Positions 1 to 12,355 of a stretch of 64,000 nt of DNA are shown here, in pieces. Both the position numbers and the translations under genes were made by a program. This stretch comes from Anseranas semipalmata (lineage: Eukaryota > Chordata > Aves > Anseriformes > Anseranatidae): assembly GCA_013399115.1 (NCBI GenBank), contig VXAA01002213.1, forward strand, positions 310,081 through 374,080. Direction: 5' to 3'. The notes below the pieces were generated by a model that made no database searches, was not told the DNA's origin, and was given only the letters and a program-made list of their open reading frames with translations. Every line of letters starts with the position of its first letter. The first letter of the stretch is position 1.

Positions 1-3000
1 AGAGATGCATCTGATTCTACTCAGGGTGTTCTCTGTAATGGAAATGTCTAACTCGCTGCAGTAAACCTTCAAGTCCCCATGAAAAATTCACGGAGAGAGA
101 GCCTAAGGACTTGTGTAGTGCTGCAGGAAGAGACTGGCACTGAGGCGAGGTGACCCGAGAAGTCCTGTGGTGGTGCCAGGTGGTGCCCTGGGCACTGAAA
201 TGAGTCCAACTCTCAGCAGTGCTCAAGAACCTGATGGGTTGTGAGCAATGGATTTCAGGTGGGCCCAGCTAGGCCTTGCAGTTCAACCACCTTCCATTTC
301 TTTCAGCCTTGCTTTGTCTCGGAAGTCCAGCAATGAGGAGAGCTCTGACACTGGGCTGAATAGCTTCTCCTTTCGGAAGGAGGAGAAATGGGCCTCATTT
401 CTAACCACAGACAATCCCTCGGCCTTGGAAAGATGGCTGTCTTCTCTTTGCTCTGGACAAAATCTGTTGTGGATGGGCATTCAGGTGAAGAATTCACTTG
501 CGATGGAGGTGAATGGGTGCAAGACCTTTCTATTGGAGAATAGGCAGTAGCTGAATTTAGCTGTTCTTTTCCTTCTGCAGACTGTGTCTTGCTCTGAGAG
601 ATGGAGCCTGGAAAGCAAAGTGATGCTGCTGCAAGGCATGGTGGGTAATGGTATGCAAATGGCAGTAAGGCAATAAAATTGCTGGAGTAGCAATTTGAGC
701 AGCATGACCCTTACATTAAGGAGTTTGCCTTTAAAACTTAACCTAAAGAAAATAAATCTAATTGATGGACGAGGAGTGGAGTGAGATTTGAAAGTAAGTT
801 TATAGTAAGTAAAATATTTGCCTTCTGTCTCCATTTACGGGCAGCTGTGGGGGGCTGAGCAGGGCGTGCTTAGCAAAAACAGTGGGGGTGGGCACAAGCC
901 CTGTTCCTCCAGAAGCTGGAGAAAGGTTTTGCTGGTGTTGATCTGGCACGTGAGAAGTTAAGAATATCCCTGAGGTCCAGTGATTGACATCATCAAATGC
1001 ACTTGCAGTTCCTAAGCTCTTGTCTGTCTCAGGCCTGTTTGACAGCAGAGCCAAAGGTCAGAGAGAAATTAATCTGCTGTAAATGAAACTAAATGGATTG
1101 CAGGGTGCTGTTTGTGACAAGAGTAAGTGGTGGAGGACTTCAGCATGCAAAGGGCTGCAATTTAGACCTTGCCAGTGGACTGGGTCATTCATCTTTCCCA
1201 TGTAAAATGAAATGAACCTAATCCTTGCAACAAAATAAGGATAACATGCAAGAAGGGTGTTTTTAGCAATTTAACCCTAGGGCAGCTACTATCTAAAGAG
1301 CTAACTATTGATGCAACTCTCCTGCCCCCTACCAAAAGGAAGAATAATAATGCTCATATGGGGAAAAAAAGTTAATTGTCGTCATTGGGGATAGCTGTTT
1401 TAACTGAGCCCCTGGTGATGTGTTCTTTGTTTTCCAAAGAGATTGATGCTTGAATGGCAACAACAGCTGAGGGGTACTGTGGATCAGTGCTGGGTGACAT
1501 AAGATCAGGGTGCTGCTCTCCTGTGGGCGACTTTGAGTGAGGCATCTTGATTATTGTAGCACAGCAGAACCTGTTACAGAGACTCCTCGGTCCTTTGGCC
1601 TTGGACTGAGGTTGTGTCCTGCCTGACTCAATCCTGCTGCAGTCCCAGGTGTTTGTTATTCACCATCTCCATCTTCAGTATTTTATTTAGTCCTTTGAAA
1701 AATGACAAGGATATAGAAAAAGCTTTGTGTTCAGGCTATCTGAATGTGGCTGCAGGTACGCATATGCCTCTTAACTTGAAGGAAGTACTGATTCTGGTTG
1801 GGGTTTCTAGGTGTTAGAAGGTATAAATAAGCTCCTCTGGCAATGAAGTGAAATAAATGGGTGTGCTTGTAGGGGAGCTAGCTTTCTATTGAGAAAGGTA
1901 TAATGATCCCAGCTTCTGTGGCAGCTGAGCCAAAATATGTGCGCGTATAAATGAGTCTATATCTCGGTGCTTAGATGCTGGAGTGATGGATGCTCTAGGA
2001 GAAGGTAAACTAGCCAGAAAGGTATGAATAAATGTCTTGCTGGTGCCTATCAATAGGCAGTGACTGCTGCTGACATGCTGTGTCTCAGTGGGCAAACTGT
2101 AAGGGCTTTAAGTAAAAACAATTATTGAATGTATGATGTCTAAGTCTATTAGTTGTATACTATTATTGACTGACGTTAGATTAAAAAGCGTGTCCTTATT
2201 ACTCTCTCCTGTCATTAACTTGCCAGGAAAGGTCAGTCAAGAAGCGTATTATTACTAAATTGTAGACTCGCGCGTTTGGAGCTGCAATAGGAATAAAGCC
2301 ACTGAGGACCAGAGCCAAACTTTGGGCAGGCCCAGAGCCTAGTTTTGTTCTCGCTCCTCACTTTGTAGCAAGGCCAGCTGCTCCCAGTCCAGGTTTGCCG
2401 TTGCTTTTCTGTATTCTGTGCCGGAAGCAGGAGGATTTGTCTCACTGCAGCTTTTCCTCAAATGCCTCAAGGTACCTCTGCCCTGTGGAAGAAAGCTGGA
2501 TCCAAGCCTGCACTCGAGTCCCAGCCTGCTGGCCATCAATACAAGGCACGTGCAAGCCCACGGTGTGCTTGGCCTAAGGGACAGAGGGGAGGGGAAGGGA
2601 ATGAGGGTTTGTGCTCCAAGTGCCCATTTACCTGTGCTGCTGAGGGACTGGTCTGCTGCTTCTGGCCTGCCTCTGTTGTTTGACGTTTCCTGCAGCCATG
2701 CTGGTTGATCAACACCAAAGAGTGGAAGAGAAGCTGCCAAATCCTCCTGAAAGAGCCTGACATCTGCTGCTGCAAAGCAGATGGGAGCTGTAAGCAACCT
2801 GTCCTTAAGCAAATCTGTCTGTGGACACCAAGAGTCGAAGCCCTAAGCAACAATATGGAAGGATGGAGAGTGCGCGGGGAAGGAACTGGCCATCAACTTT
2901 TTTGCTGCCCTAGATATCGTAAAGGCAAAACCATAGCTTCAGTGACAGAGGGACTTGTGTCTTCACTGTCTTCAACGGGAGCTACTCTGAAATGCTTGAA

Positions 3001-4619
3001 CTTAAGTGCGTGAGCTCCTTTAACAGCGACAGTATAGAATGCTGCTCTGAAGGGACTTAAGCTTTTTGGAAGTCTTTCTTTACTTGATGCTTTGTGTCGT
3101 TGGCATAAAATCATAAGATTGGAGGAGGAGTAAGTGGAGTCCACCCCTTTCTCTAGTGCTTTCTTTGAATGCTTCCTCAGCTGCTCCAAATGTAACACTA
3201 AGATTTGAGCAGAAATCAAGCTCAGATGAAAATGGGAATTATTCTTTGTCCATGGTGGACTCGGATGCAGCAATAGGTTACTAACATAGACAGTAAAACA
3301 TCTCATGCTGAGGTGAGGCTTTGTTTTGAGTTTCTTGATCCACCTGCCTTCTGTTGTGGACAAATAGACTCATCCTAGTCTAGAGTAAGGCTCCTTAAAA
3401 ATTTCAAATCTGGGACTTTCTTTTCAGGAGAAAAAAAAAAAACTGAAATGATCTGGATTAGCAGATGTTCTCATTCTTTGACCCTTGCATGCCTAAGGGA
3501 ATTGAGTCACAAATGGCTTGTGCACACAAAATTGGTGGAAGAAAGCCCAAGGTTTAAAGATGCAGCTTGGCAGCTTTTAAAAGGGCATAAGTAAAGGAAT
3601 AAAACATTGGGTCAAGTTTCCAGAGTGATTTGAGAAAGTGATTCCTAAGTTAGTTAGGAAAACTTAAAGATGATTCTGACATTCATTGTTCATCTCTTAA
3701 AGATACCAAGTAATGAACCATTACACATACATTTAAGCATCTTTCCAAGTGTGCTCCAGAATACGTTAGTCTGTTACTGGAAGGATGGGGGGGGAAGGCT
3801 TCATTCCAGAATAGGTTTATCCTGAAACAAACCCCCAGAGCAGGCAGAAGTAAGAGGGAACTGCAGAAAGACATTGATATTGCAGTGGGGAAAAAGGAAG
3901 GAGCTGTTTGCTGTTCTTGAAGGGGTTTAAGTGTTCAAAACCCATTTAGGTGGTTGGAAATGTAACTCCTGTTCCACTGCTGAATGGGAGAGACTTAGCT
4001 GATCTGCTGAGGGAAGGCTGCTCGTGCATCCTGAAGGTGTGCTTGAGTGCAGTTTACTGAGGAACCTGTTTCTTTCTCAGTGGGTGAAACCAAAGCACGG
4101 GAGGCAAGGTGGGAAGATGGTGTCTGCAAGGGGATCGTTCTAACTTCTTTACATCTTTCCCATTGTCTGCACCTTTCTTTAAAAAAAAAAAAAATCTGCC
4201 TTTCCTTTGGTCTCAAAACTCTTCTTCCTGACAACTTTGGAAAAGTTAAATTTTTGAAGCTACTCTTAAGGATTTTTCTTTTTAAAATATCTGATCTCTA
4301 ATCCGCTGTGTTTCAGAAGTGTCACACCAAATCCTGAAGCGAAGAGTGAGAACACCAAGCTCCGCATAATGCGGGTGCCCAGGAGAGCAGTAGGCAGTAT
4401 AGCAGTAGGTTGCTATAACAGCTTGTAGCTGTGGAACATCTTCCATGCCAGAAAAGATCCCAAATCTCTTTATGGACTAAGTTGAGAGAAGGTAAAGTGC
4501 ACTACAGATAAGTTGTGGAAAGCTGAAGGAGGAAAAATACTGATGTTAGCTTAGGATCTAGGGTGAACAACCCTTACCTGTTAAGTACTCTGTGTGTGCA
4601 GATGGGAAGGGTGGTCAGT
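1..4619. other. Intronic sequence, nothing recognised
   Basis: This is unique-looking sequence with homopolymer A runs at 3431-3442 and 4181-4194. Around 2340-3010 several open frames overlap on both strands. None resembles a known protein and they lack a consistent splice context, so they look like chance in a locally GC-richer patch. Confidence 0.6.
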
Positions 4620-4740
4620 CTGCCTCCTTCCTTTTAATCTTTTTTTCAATATCTGTAGAATAGGGATAGCGATTCCTCCCTCTTCTGTAGCGCTGGTTTG
4701 GAAGAAGAATCAAAATTGCAAAGCGCTCTTCTAACATGTA
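4620..4740 (+). repeat. MIR-like SINE relic (3' half)
   Basis: The stretch 'atctgtagaatagggatagcg' followed by a pyrimidine-rich 'cctccctc' and 'gcaaagcgctc' follows the order of the 3' half of amniote MIR/CORE SINEs (ctgtaaaatggggata ... aaagcgctttg). It is heavily diverged, so old. The match is from memory of the family, not an alignment. Confidence 0.5.
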
Positions 4741-5939
4741 CAGAAAACTCTGCTTGGATGTTTAATGCACTGTACTCGTCAGCTGTTTTGTTCCTGTGTA
4801 CAGCCCAGTTTCCTTCTGGCAGTGATAGAAATGGGAAGGTCAGAAGTGGTCTATACGTCTGGTCCTGACAGCCATAAATGCACTGATATGTTTTAGGAGA
4901 CGGTGAAATGCTGGAGTGGTCAAGCAAATCCTCTGAGAATTCTCTGGTAAATCTAAGACACCTCAAGATCTTCTAAGAGAAGCCCAGAGGCACTTGCTCT
5001 GAATACTTATCAGAAAGTACCTTCCCTTGTACTGTGAGACTGCTTCGTGTATCAAGACTGATCTTTCCTGGGAACTTTATCGGTTATCTTAAGAAAAAAT
5101 AATGGATAATATCAAGACTGCTGTTGGGACAGTTTTAACTAGCAGAAGTACAGTATAGGGGTTTTTTTATTGAAAATGAGGAATGGCTCTATTCTAAATC
5201 TCCTCCACCTGCCAGTCTTAATGCTCAATAGGATTCAGAAAAAGGTAATACATATTGCATTGTGATTCCAAAATATAGATTTTTATTCCCGAGGGCTTCT
5301 AGGAATGGATTGGATGAAAATGTTAAATGGGTTTACATATGCCATGTGTTTTGGTAGCTGGTTGGATGAACTGATCTCCCAAGCTCCATTTCATTGTAAT
5401 TGCTGTGAATTGACAGTTCTGTGATTCACCTACTACTGCTATGCAGCCAGGAGTGCTGCTCTCAATTTGTAGAGTAGAGCAGAAAATGTTTGGCATAACT
5501 AGTATGCTTATCCAGATATGCTATCTTCTGCAACAAAAATTACAAATATATGGACTGATCTTATCAAATAGCAAAATGGTTTTCAGCTTGTATGATTATT
5601 TCTCAAAAGAATGCAGTACTTTGCCCAAGTTTCCAATAGAAATAATCTTACGCTTCTTCCCCACCTTAATTTCAATGACAGATTTCGAAGGTTTTCATTT
5701 TGTACTTTCTATAAGGCTTTCTAGGGCCTTCCTTCCTGCCTGCCCTCCCCCCAATCTTATCTTGCATTTCTTACCTAAGTAGAAAATGTTTACTTTTAAC
5801 ATAATTTGAAACTTTTTGGAAAACAGCAGCTCGTCCTGTTTTAGAACAGTCTGACTCTTGGTACATCGCTGCGCTGCAGCTGAGAACTGATGTTGACAGG
5901 ATGCAGCTTGGAACACAGGACGGGGCACGGGGAATGACA
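4741..5939. other. Intronic sequence, nothing recognised
   Basis: Mostly AT-leaning unique sequence. I see no repeat, exon or RNA gene. The 113-codon open frame at 5441-5782 has no recognisable domain. Confidence 0.55.
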
Positions 5940-6260
5940 CGACTCCTGGATCATCGGGATCTGTTCCCTACTGTTGCAGAAAACAGCATCATATAATCTC
6001 TTATAAGTTTATCAAGCCTCATCTTTAAACTAATTAGGTTGTTTGCTCTTGCTATCCTTGTTGGAAGGCAGTTCTAGAGCATCACTTCTCTGATGGTTAG
6101 AAACCTTTTTCTAATTCCCAAATCAGATTTATTCATAGCAAATTTATACTTATTTGTCCTTGTGCAACATTGTCCTTTAGTTTAAATGGTTCTTTTTTTT
6201 TTCCTCCCTGATATTTACTGTGATGATGTAGCTAGCAATTGCATCTACGCAGGGCTTTTT
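5940..6260 (-). repeat. CR1-type LINE 3' fragment
   Basis: Read on the minus strand this follows the conserved tail of CR1 elements. The diagnostic core on the + strand is 'ggaaggcagttctagagc', then 'gatggttagaaaccttttt', 'atttattcatagc' and 'ttgtccttgtgc' (about 6062-6165), the complement of the CR1 region that reads '...TTCTAACCATCAG...GGAACAGCCTTCC'. It is truncated, with many substitutions and no open frame. CR1 is the dominant LINE of birds, turtles and crocodilians, which supports the organism call. Confidence 0.75.
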
Positions 6261-8339
6261 TCATTTTGCTGAGAGCAAAATCAGAGCAAGATCTTAGTTC
6301 CTGCATAAAATACGCACTTGGTAATACCTCTCTGGCTCCAGGTTTTGAAGTCCACCTGTTGGATCACAGATGTACGGAATGGTACCCCTGTTTGTGCTGA
6401 GGCCTCAACAGGCTTGTTAATGGTACTGGTACTTTTTCTCTATTGTTGAATATTCTTCTTGGCTCAGGCTTTGTTTAACTGCTGGAGGCAGCATGAGATG
6501 CTGGAGGTAATGTCCTTTCCTTCCCTCGAATGCAAAAAAGGAATGTTATGAGATCTTTAATGACCAGCTTACAATAGCTACATCCTTGGACGCGCGCTTC
6601 AAAGTGTCATGATGTGTCCTATCATGTAACGCTCTCTGGATGACCACTGACTTGTCACCTTGCCAGGCAGTCTCTGACCTTGTAAAGACCTGCATGGATT
6701 TTGGATGCTGACCAAAAGAAAAAGTAGCTGCGAGTTGCTCTGACTTGCCCTATCGTTCACAAAATAACTTACAGTGCAAAACAATGTGTGAGGGGAAAGA
6801 CTGATGGCTTGTAGTCCTTCCTGGTGTGGGATCTGAGCTGCACATGAGCCCTTTACAAGTGGAGTTCTTCTGGGGACACCAGGCTTCATGAGTTCTGTAG
6901 GAATTGTAGCCAAAGGGGTGAAGATATGGCCGCAGGGCGTTCATTCAAGAACTGAGAAAGTCTTAGACATGGTAATAGAGGGTAGATGAGAGACTTTGTA
7001 GATACCTGGCTGTATTCCATGGAGGGCAAAGACGAGGTAGAATATCACAGTTGTCTATAAAGATCAGCCCCCGGTCCAATGTGTCAGTGGGTTGAAGGAT
7101 GCTTTTCAGTTGGACAGACCTAAGCACGAATTGTCAGATGTCATGACATTACCAAGCTGCATCATAATATACCAATGTCAAAGCAATGTATTGATATTAC
7201 ATGGGCATGTGCTACAATTTGTCCATTTAACTGTTATGTTAGTTAAGATGTTTAAAACTGAAGCAAGCATCTGCAGAGCATGTCCTGATCATCTTTAGGT
7301 ATGAAAATCATAAGGGATTCATCCTTGGCAATGCGTCTCAGATTTCTTTGAAGAGAGGGCAAGGGGAAAAAATAGAGAGTGGAGTGTGAGTGGTCTGAAT
7401 AAGGGTTGTATGTGTTGGGGAAGAGAGGTCTCTCAGGGATACCTGGTGTTGGGACTATTTTAGTAATAACTAGGGTGAGATTTCTGCTTTTCACTCTTTT
7501 GCTTCTTCTCAAGGTAGGGAATCTTGCCTTCATCTTAGCTATAGCAGTCCAGTGACAGAACCTAGACTACAGAGAATGGAAAAATAGCATGTAACCATAT
7601 AACGGACAACTGCTGTAAAGCATACATACAGTAATGTAATTTTGCTATAGGGACGATTTAAATTCTAATGTTTCTCAACTTTTTCTAATTTGCATTTAAA
7701 CATAAAAGCTTGTATTTTCGGTCTTAAATGTGAGGACCGTGAAGAGATTGTATACTATTGGTGGTGTGGTGGGGGTGTTGTGTTTAATCTTGCAGCTGGG
7801 GGGATATTAAAATTCCTGAGGGTATTCTTTTATGCATAATGTATGATCAGGAGAAATATCGTTTATCAACAGAGCTGGAACTAGAGGAGAAATCCTGTGA
7901 TAAAGTAGTTCCATTTGGAGCAATGTTGATTTGCTGGAACCAAATAAATTAAAACCCCAAACCAATAAAACAAAAATGGTTCATCTCGAGCATTCTGCAG
8001 GCTTGTCTGCTTGAAAGCTTCCCTGTCTGTCTGTAAGTGGGTAGGTAGGGTGCCCAGTGGGTCACACTTTGAAAGCTGGAGCCACTTGGTTCATCTTTTG
8101 GACTGATAGGTGCGACTGAATTATAGGTGATCCTGGAAGCAGACTCCTATGGTGCATGCTTTTTGAGATGTCACCTTGCAAAGAAGTAGTCTACTATTTC
8201 TGGAAAACTTTACTGTAATTTATAAAACAAAAACTTTATCTCTTTACAGGAAAAGCAACAACTGAAATGTTAAATGAAATAAATGAATGTGAAAGTGGGA
8301 GATTCAGTTTCACCAAGTGATTCCTGTATACACAAAGAT
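6261..8339. other. Intronic sequence, nothing recognised
   Basis: Unique sequence without a convincing repeat or exon. The first part (to about 6330) may still be a worn end of the CR1 copy to its left. Confidence 0.5.
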
Positions 8340-8527
8340 GATATTTGGCTCAGAAGCCCTCGAGCCACAAGACTGGAGACTGAGAGAATACCCAGGGCAG
8401 GCATTATGTGTATCCTCTCATATTCTTTTCAGGGCATTTGCTTCTGGCCACCATTGGAGACAGGGTATTGGATGAGATGGACTTTGTCTGACCTAGTACC
8501 ATCATTCTTGCATAATGTTCTATTCCA
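8340..8527 (+). repeat. CR1-type LINE 3' terminus
   Basis: On the + strand, 'cttctggccaccattggag', 'acagggtattggatgagatg' and 'tctgacctagta' (8451-8500) follow the last 100 bases of old CR1 families (...TGGCCACTGT.GGAGACAGGATACTGGG.TAGATGGACC..TGGTCTGACCCAGTA...). The terminal octamer repeat is degraded to 'cttgcataatgttctattcc'. The opposite orientation to its neighbours at 5940 and 9916 shows independent insertions. Confidence 0.75.
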
Positions 8528-9915
8528 CTCCTTTTGAAGACAATGCTATCTTTTTCATTTTTTTAAAACTCATTAAACTCCACTCTCCTTCTTTCTGACA
8601 TCAGCAGGGATTCTCCAGTGAGTTTCAGCCTCCCAGAGATGCTCAGCAGCTGGCTCACTATTTTTAGCTTTCCTGATGGGGAAAAAATAATAGTGAAACT
8701 ACATCATTAATGTGTTTTTGTTTTGTTTCCGGGCATCCACTAGCCAGTGATTCATGGATGTGTAACAGGGAGAAGTTTTGGTAGGCTGCTGTATTCAGGA
8801 GGTATCTTAGAAAGTTTCTTTTGTCTAGTGTCTCGTGTTGTGGGCAAAATGATTTCCATTCCTCTGTCTTGAGAAGGATGCTATGCAATCCTGAGTATTT
8901 TCCCATTAGGAACTGTCTGCTGATACTGTGCTGGTACAGACATGCCTTTGTGTCCATACTTGGTTTAGGTCTCCTCTCATTTATATTAAATAAGTGGAGA
9001 AATAAGCATCAAGCAAGATGCCATATTAAACCTTAAAACAAAAACTACTAGTAGAATTATAATTGCCTTTTTATAACTTGTTTTTCTTTTTTCCCTGAAA
9101 TTGATCTGTATAAAATAAAGCATACCACCCACAAAAAAATTGATGGGTGGCTGGCTGCCCAGCCCTGGCCTGGCAATCCATGGATGGATTGCATTTCAAT
9201 ACAACTTTCCATGCCAGTCAGTTGACATTCTGATTTGTTTTCACTGAGGAAGGTTATTGAAACTGGTTTCTTAAAAGCATGGTTTTTCTCTTGGGCTAAA
9301 GAATGTGTTAAGCTGTTGGACAGAATCACAGAAGTTAGAAATAGGGAGAAGGGAGAAAATGCCTCTGAATGCATTTGCTCTTTGATCAGGATTAACTTTT
9401 GTTTTTATGGTTTCAAGTGACTTGAGTAATAAAAGTTCCCTGAAGGACTGAGTTGCTCTAATGACTCAGACTGTTAGTAATGTTTACTTTTACCTTCTGT
9501 GGGGTCATAAACTTTCATCTGTTAACTTGCAATTGTCCTAAATCACGTAAGGATCTGTGGTCATGATTTTTTTTCTAGGGTTTCAAGCATTTCTCTCCCC
9601 TTATGCCTCAGAGTGGGATAGGCAGAGAAAAAGCTTACTGGAGCGTCCTATGGAACAAAGACATGAAAGCCACCCCTTTGCTGATCTTTCCCCTCTCCCT
9701 TTGTTACACCCTGCCCCCAAAACACACACCCCACCATGTTTGAGGGATTATTCCACTGCTGTCCCTAAGCCTTTAGGATCTGGAAAACCTCTCGCGTGGT
9801 CATGTGCTAAACACACATTGTAAAATTAAAATAAAAGGAAGCATGTTCTTGACTGAGAGATCAGGTGGGTACAAAGCCAGCTGGGGGGCTCGGCAGGGGG
9901 AGCAGACACAGATAT
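8528..9915. other. Intronic sequence between CR1 fragments
   Basis: No exon or RNA gene is seen. Around 9323-9340 'cagaatcacagaagttagaa' is reminiscent of the CR1 terminal region but is too short to call. Confidence 0.45.
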
Positions 9916-10195
9916 TCCTAATGGTTAGGAAGCATTCCCGATGCTCAGCCTAAATGGTCTGTTGTTGAATTTCGTGTCGTAACTGCTGGTAGTTATTCTT
10001 CAATATCACCCTGAACAATTCTTCTCTATACTTTGTGTTTACACCTTCAAGGCTTGTAGCTGGTTATCGTCTGTCCCCCTGAGTTGTCATTTAGCCAGGC
10101 TATACATATTTAGTTCTCTTAATCTTCCCTCGTAAGTCAGTCCTCCCAGCCCATTAAGAATTTTTATTACTCATCTCTGATTTCCTTTTTCTTTT
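9916..10195 (-). repeat. CR1-type LINE 3' fragment
   Basis: On the minus strand this follows the region around the end of the CR1 reverse-transcriptase ORF: 'acttacgagggaagattaag', 'gaactaaatatgtatagcct', 'ggctaaatgac', 'aaggtgtaaacac', then 'gcctgtttaggctgagcatc'-like sequence and 'cttcctaacc' at the 9916 end. The order of blocks is that of CR1 but the frame is broken. It is an old, 5'-truncated copy. Confidence 0.78.
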
Positions 10196-11304
10196 TTTCC
10201 TTCCATGTCTTTCTGAACACTTCCAGGTGATTGCAGCTGACAGGATCACTTTAGATGTGTGAATTTTCTATTGACACCAAAGGAGGGAGCTCACTTTGAT
10301 CTGGAAGTGACATACACAAGGCAAAGGAGGAAGAACTATTCACAGAATGTTGTCCACTATCATCTGAAAATGTCTTTTGACGTTATTGCCTTTCAGCTTC
10401 ATGCCTCCTGTTGAACATTCATCTGTTTGCCTGTGTGGCTGTTCTCTACGTGTATTTTAAGAGCTGGCTCATACAAGGTGCCAGGCATTGCTAATCCTCC
10501 CTGTTAGTGATTCAGGTGACTGGGTGTATTACTGAGGGGCTCAGCACCCTCTAGGATCTTTTTGTGATTTAGTCTCTGTTCCTCTGTGTGTAAAACCTTT
10601 CTGTGCTGTTTACATTTCCTAGATCAGCATTGTTAAAGATCAAATCTGCTTTTGCTAGATAGCTCTTCTGTCTTGATACAAGTGATGTTTATCGTGCACC
10701 TTCTTCTGGTGGTCCTCAGTGCTTTTGTGGCTACGCTGCTCACGCAAACTAATGTGAATTCATTTGCAAAGTAAAGATTTCTGCTACAAACTGTATCAAA
10801 CGTTTGACTGAAGCAATCTACTATATACTTATTGTTCACTAATTTTTGTCCATCAGCAAAAAGTGATCAAAAATCTCTCCAGTAGTGATTGCTGCACACT
10901 TTACCTCGTGTTCTCTATTCATCAGGAAATTGTACTTCCTTCACTTCATACTGACAAGAGCCCTTTTAAACCTAGTGCACTGAAGCTTTTTAAATTACAC
11001 AGATCTTGAAATTAATTTCACTGTCTTTTTTTCTACTTTGAAGATTACATCCTTATACCTCTTGCAAAAATTTGAAGGTTTAGACTTAAATTCACATGTT
11101 GGTGGTTTTTCTCTTCCTGCCCAGGAACTCAGGCCTACAATGTTGGAAAAGAATGTGCACCTAGATACCCTGGAAAATAGTTTCTAGTTTACTTTTTAGA
11201 GAGAACCTACTAGGATCATGATGTATTTGCAAGTCTAGGCAGGATTTTTTCCACGTTTAAGAAGATCTGACTGGTAGGTGTTCATAGCTCTGGCAAGAGT
11301 CTTG
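10196..11304. other. Intronic sequence, possible worn repeat
   Basis: Nothing coding is seen. About 10530-10560 ('gaggggctcagcaccctcta') resembles a fragment common in old sauropsid repeats, but the match is too short to assign a family. Confidence 0.4.
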
Positions 11305-11390
11305 GGAGGTTTTGGTTCGAGGCTGACCTTTACTGCAAACTGCTTGTGTGGCTTTGGACATGCGGTTAAATCTTCCAGACTTTGTGCGCC
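11305..11390 (+). repeat. MIR-like SINE relic (core)
   Basis: 'tactgcaaactgcttgtgtg', 'gctttggacatgcggttaaa' and 'tcttccagactttgtgcg' follow the MIR core (actgacttgctgtgtgacct, tgggcaagtcacttaacct, ctctgtgcctc) in order and spacing. Substitutions are heavy. It is not coding, despite a 120-codon open frame that spans it. Confidence 0.55.
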
Positions 11391-12307
11391 TTGTCTTGCC
11401 CCAGATAGCTTATACTTGAGCCAGGCTCTTAAAGCAGGATTGTACGATATGGTGGTGGCTCAGGTTAGAGCTTTCTTCTGGAGGAGGTGCAGAGGCCCTT
11501 GTTCATGGGACCTCCTTGTCTTTGCTGTAACAGGGAGCATCTTTGAGAAGCCTTTGCAGTCTCTCCTGTGGTGCTCCCAGAACACCTCTTTTTCATCTTG
11601 TGCTGACACACAGTATGTGTTTCGTGGTTCTTGGCCTTAAGTGAATAGAGGTCTGTTGATCAAGAAGACTACTTTATCTCTGGCTGCCTGCAGAAGAACT
11701 TCTTCCTACTTCATGCTATTCCGCTGGCTATAATTAATGAACAAGTCAAATTGACAAAGAAGGGTAAGGAGAAAGAAGTAGGAGATAAGAGACGATACTT
11801 GTTTGTTCCTAACATCACTTAGTGGATAGGAGAAACTACTCAAAGTCAAAACATAAGGAAAACAGATCTGGTTATGGGATTCTGGATGTTAATTGTTCTG
11901 ACAGCTGAAATTTGTCTCCAGAAATCTCATGAAGCCAGCTGGTGGTATAGACTTTTCTCTGGCTCATTTTTTGACTCTTACAGGTTTCTGAAGACTTCTA
12001 GTCTCAGGATGATCCTGTTGCAGGAGCAGCTGCTGCTTAAAGAAAAGAAAACATTATTTGTGGATCTGGATTTGACTTGTAATATAAAAGTCCTAAGGTG
12101 GCTTCAGATGTATGTACTTGAATTTAAACCGAACAAAACCCTGTGGAACTTAGCAATGAGATTCCAGTGTTGTCCCATTTGTGTTTCTTGTGTGTAGGGT
12201 CAGCAGAAAAGCTTGTTTATAAGCTTTTTATAAGCATCAACACAGCTGATGTTATTTTCCAAGGAAGATGTGTTCCTCACATTATCACCTTCATGCTAGG
12301 TTTAAGA

Positions 12308-12312
<5 letters not shown>
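11391..12312. other. Intronic sequence, nothing recognised
   Basis: Unique sequence leading into a poly(A) tract. I see no AATAAA signal directly before the tract and no recognisable gene body, so I do not call a retropseudogene. Confidence 0.5.
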
Positions 12313-12347
<35 letters not shown>

Positions 12348-12355
12348 AGTCCTAT
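12313..12355 (+). repeat. Poly(A) tract, 43 bases
   Basis: An uninterrupted run of 43 adenines. It is far longer than any other homopolymer in the window. Length in this kind of tract is sensitive to sequencing and assembly error. Confidence 0.95.

Noticed and set aside
2339..3013. Cluster of overlapping open frames on both strands
   Set aside because: Frames overlap in several phases, match no family and lack splice context; a locally stop-poor patch explains them.
11874..12355. Processed retropseudogene ending in the 43-base poly(A)
   Set aside because: No recognisable gene body, no AATAAA just upstream and no clear target-site duplication; bird genomes carry few such copies.
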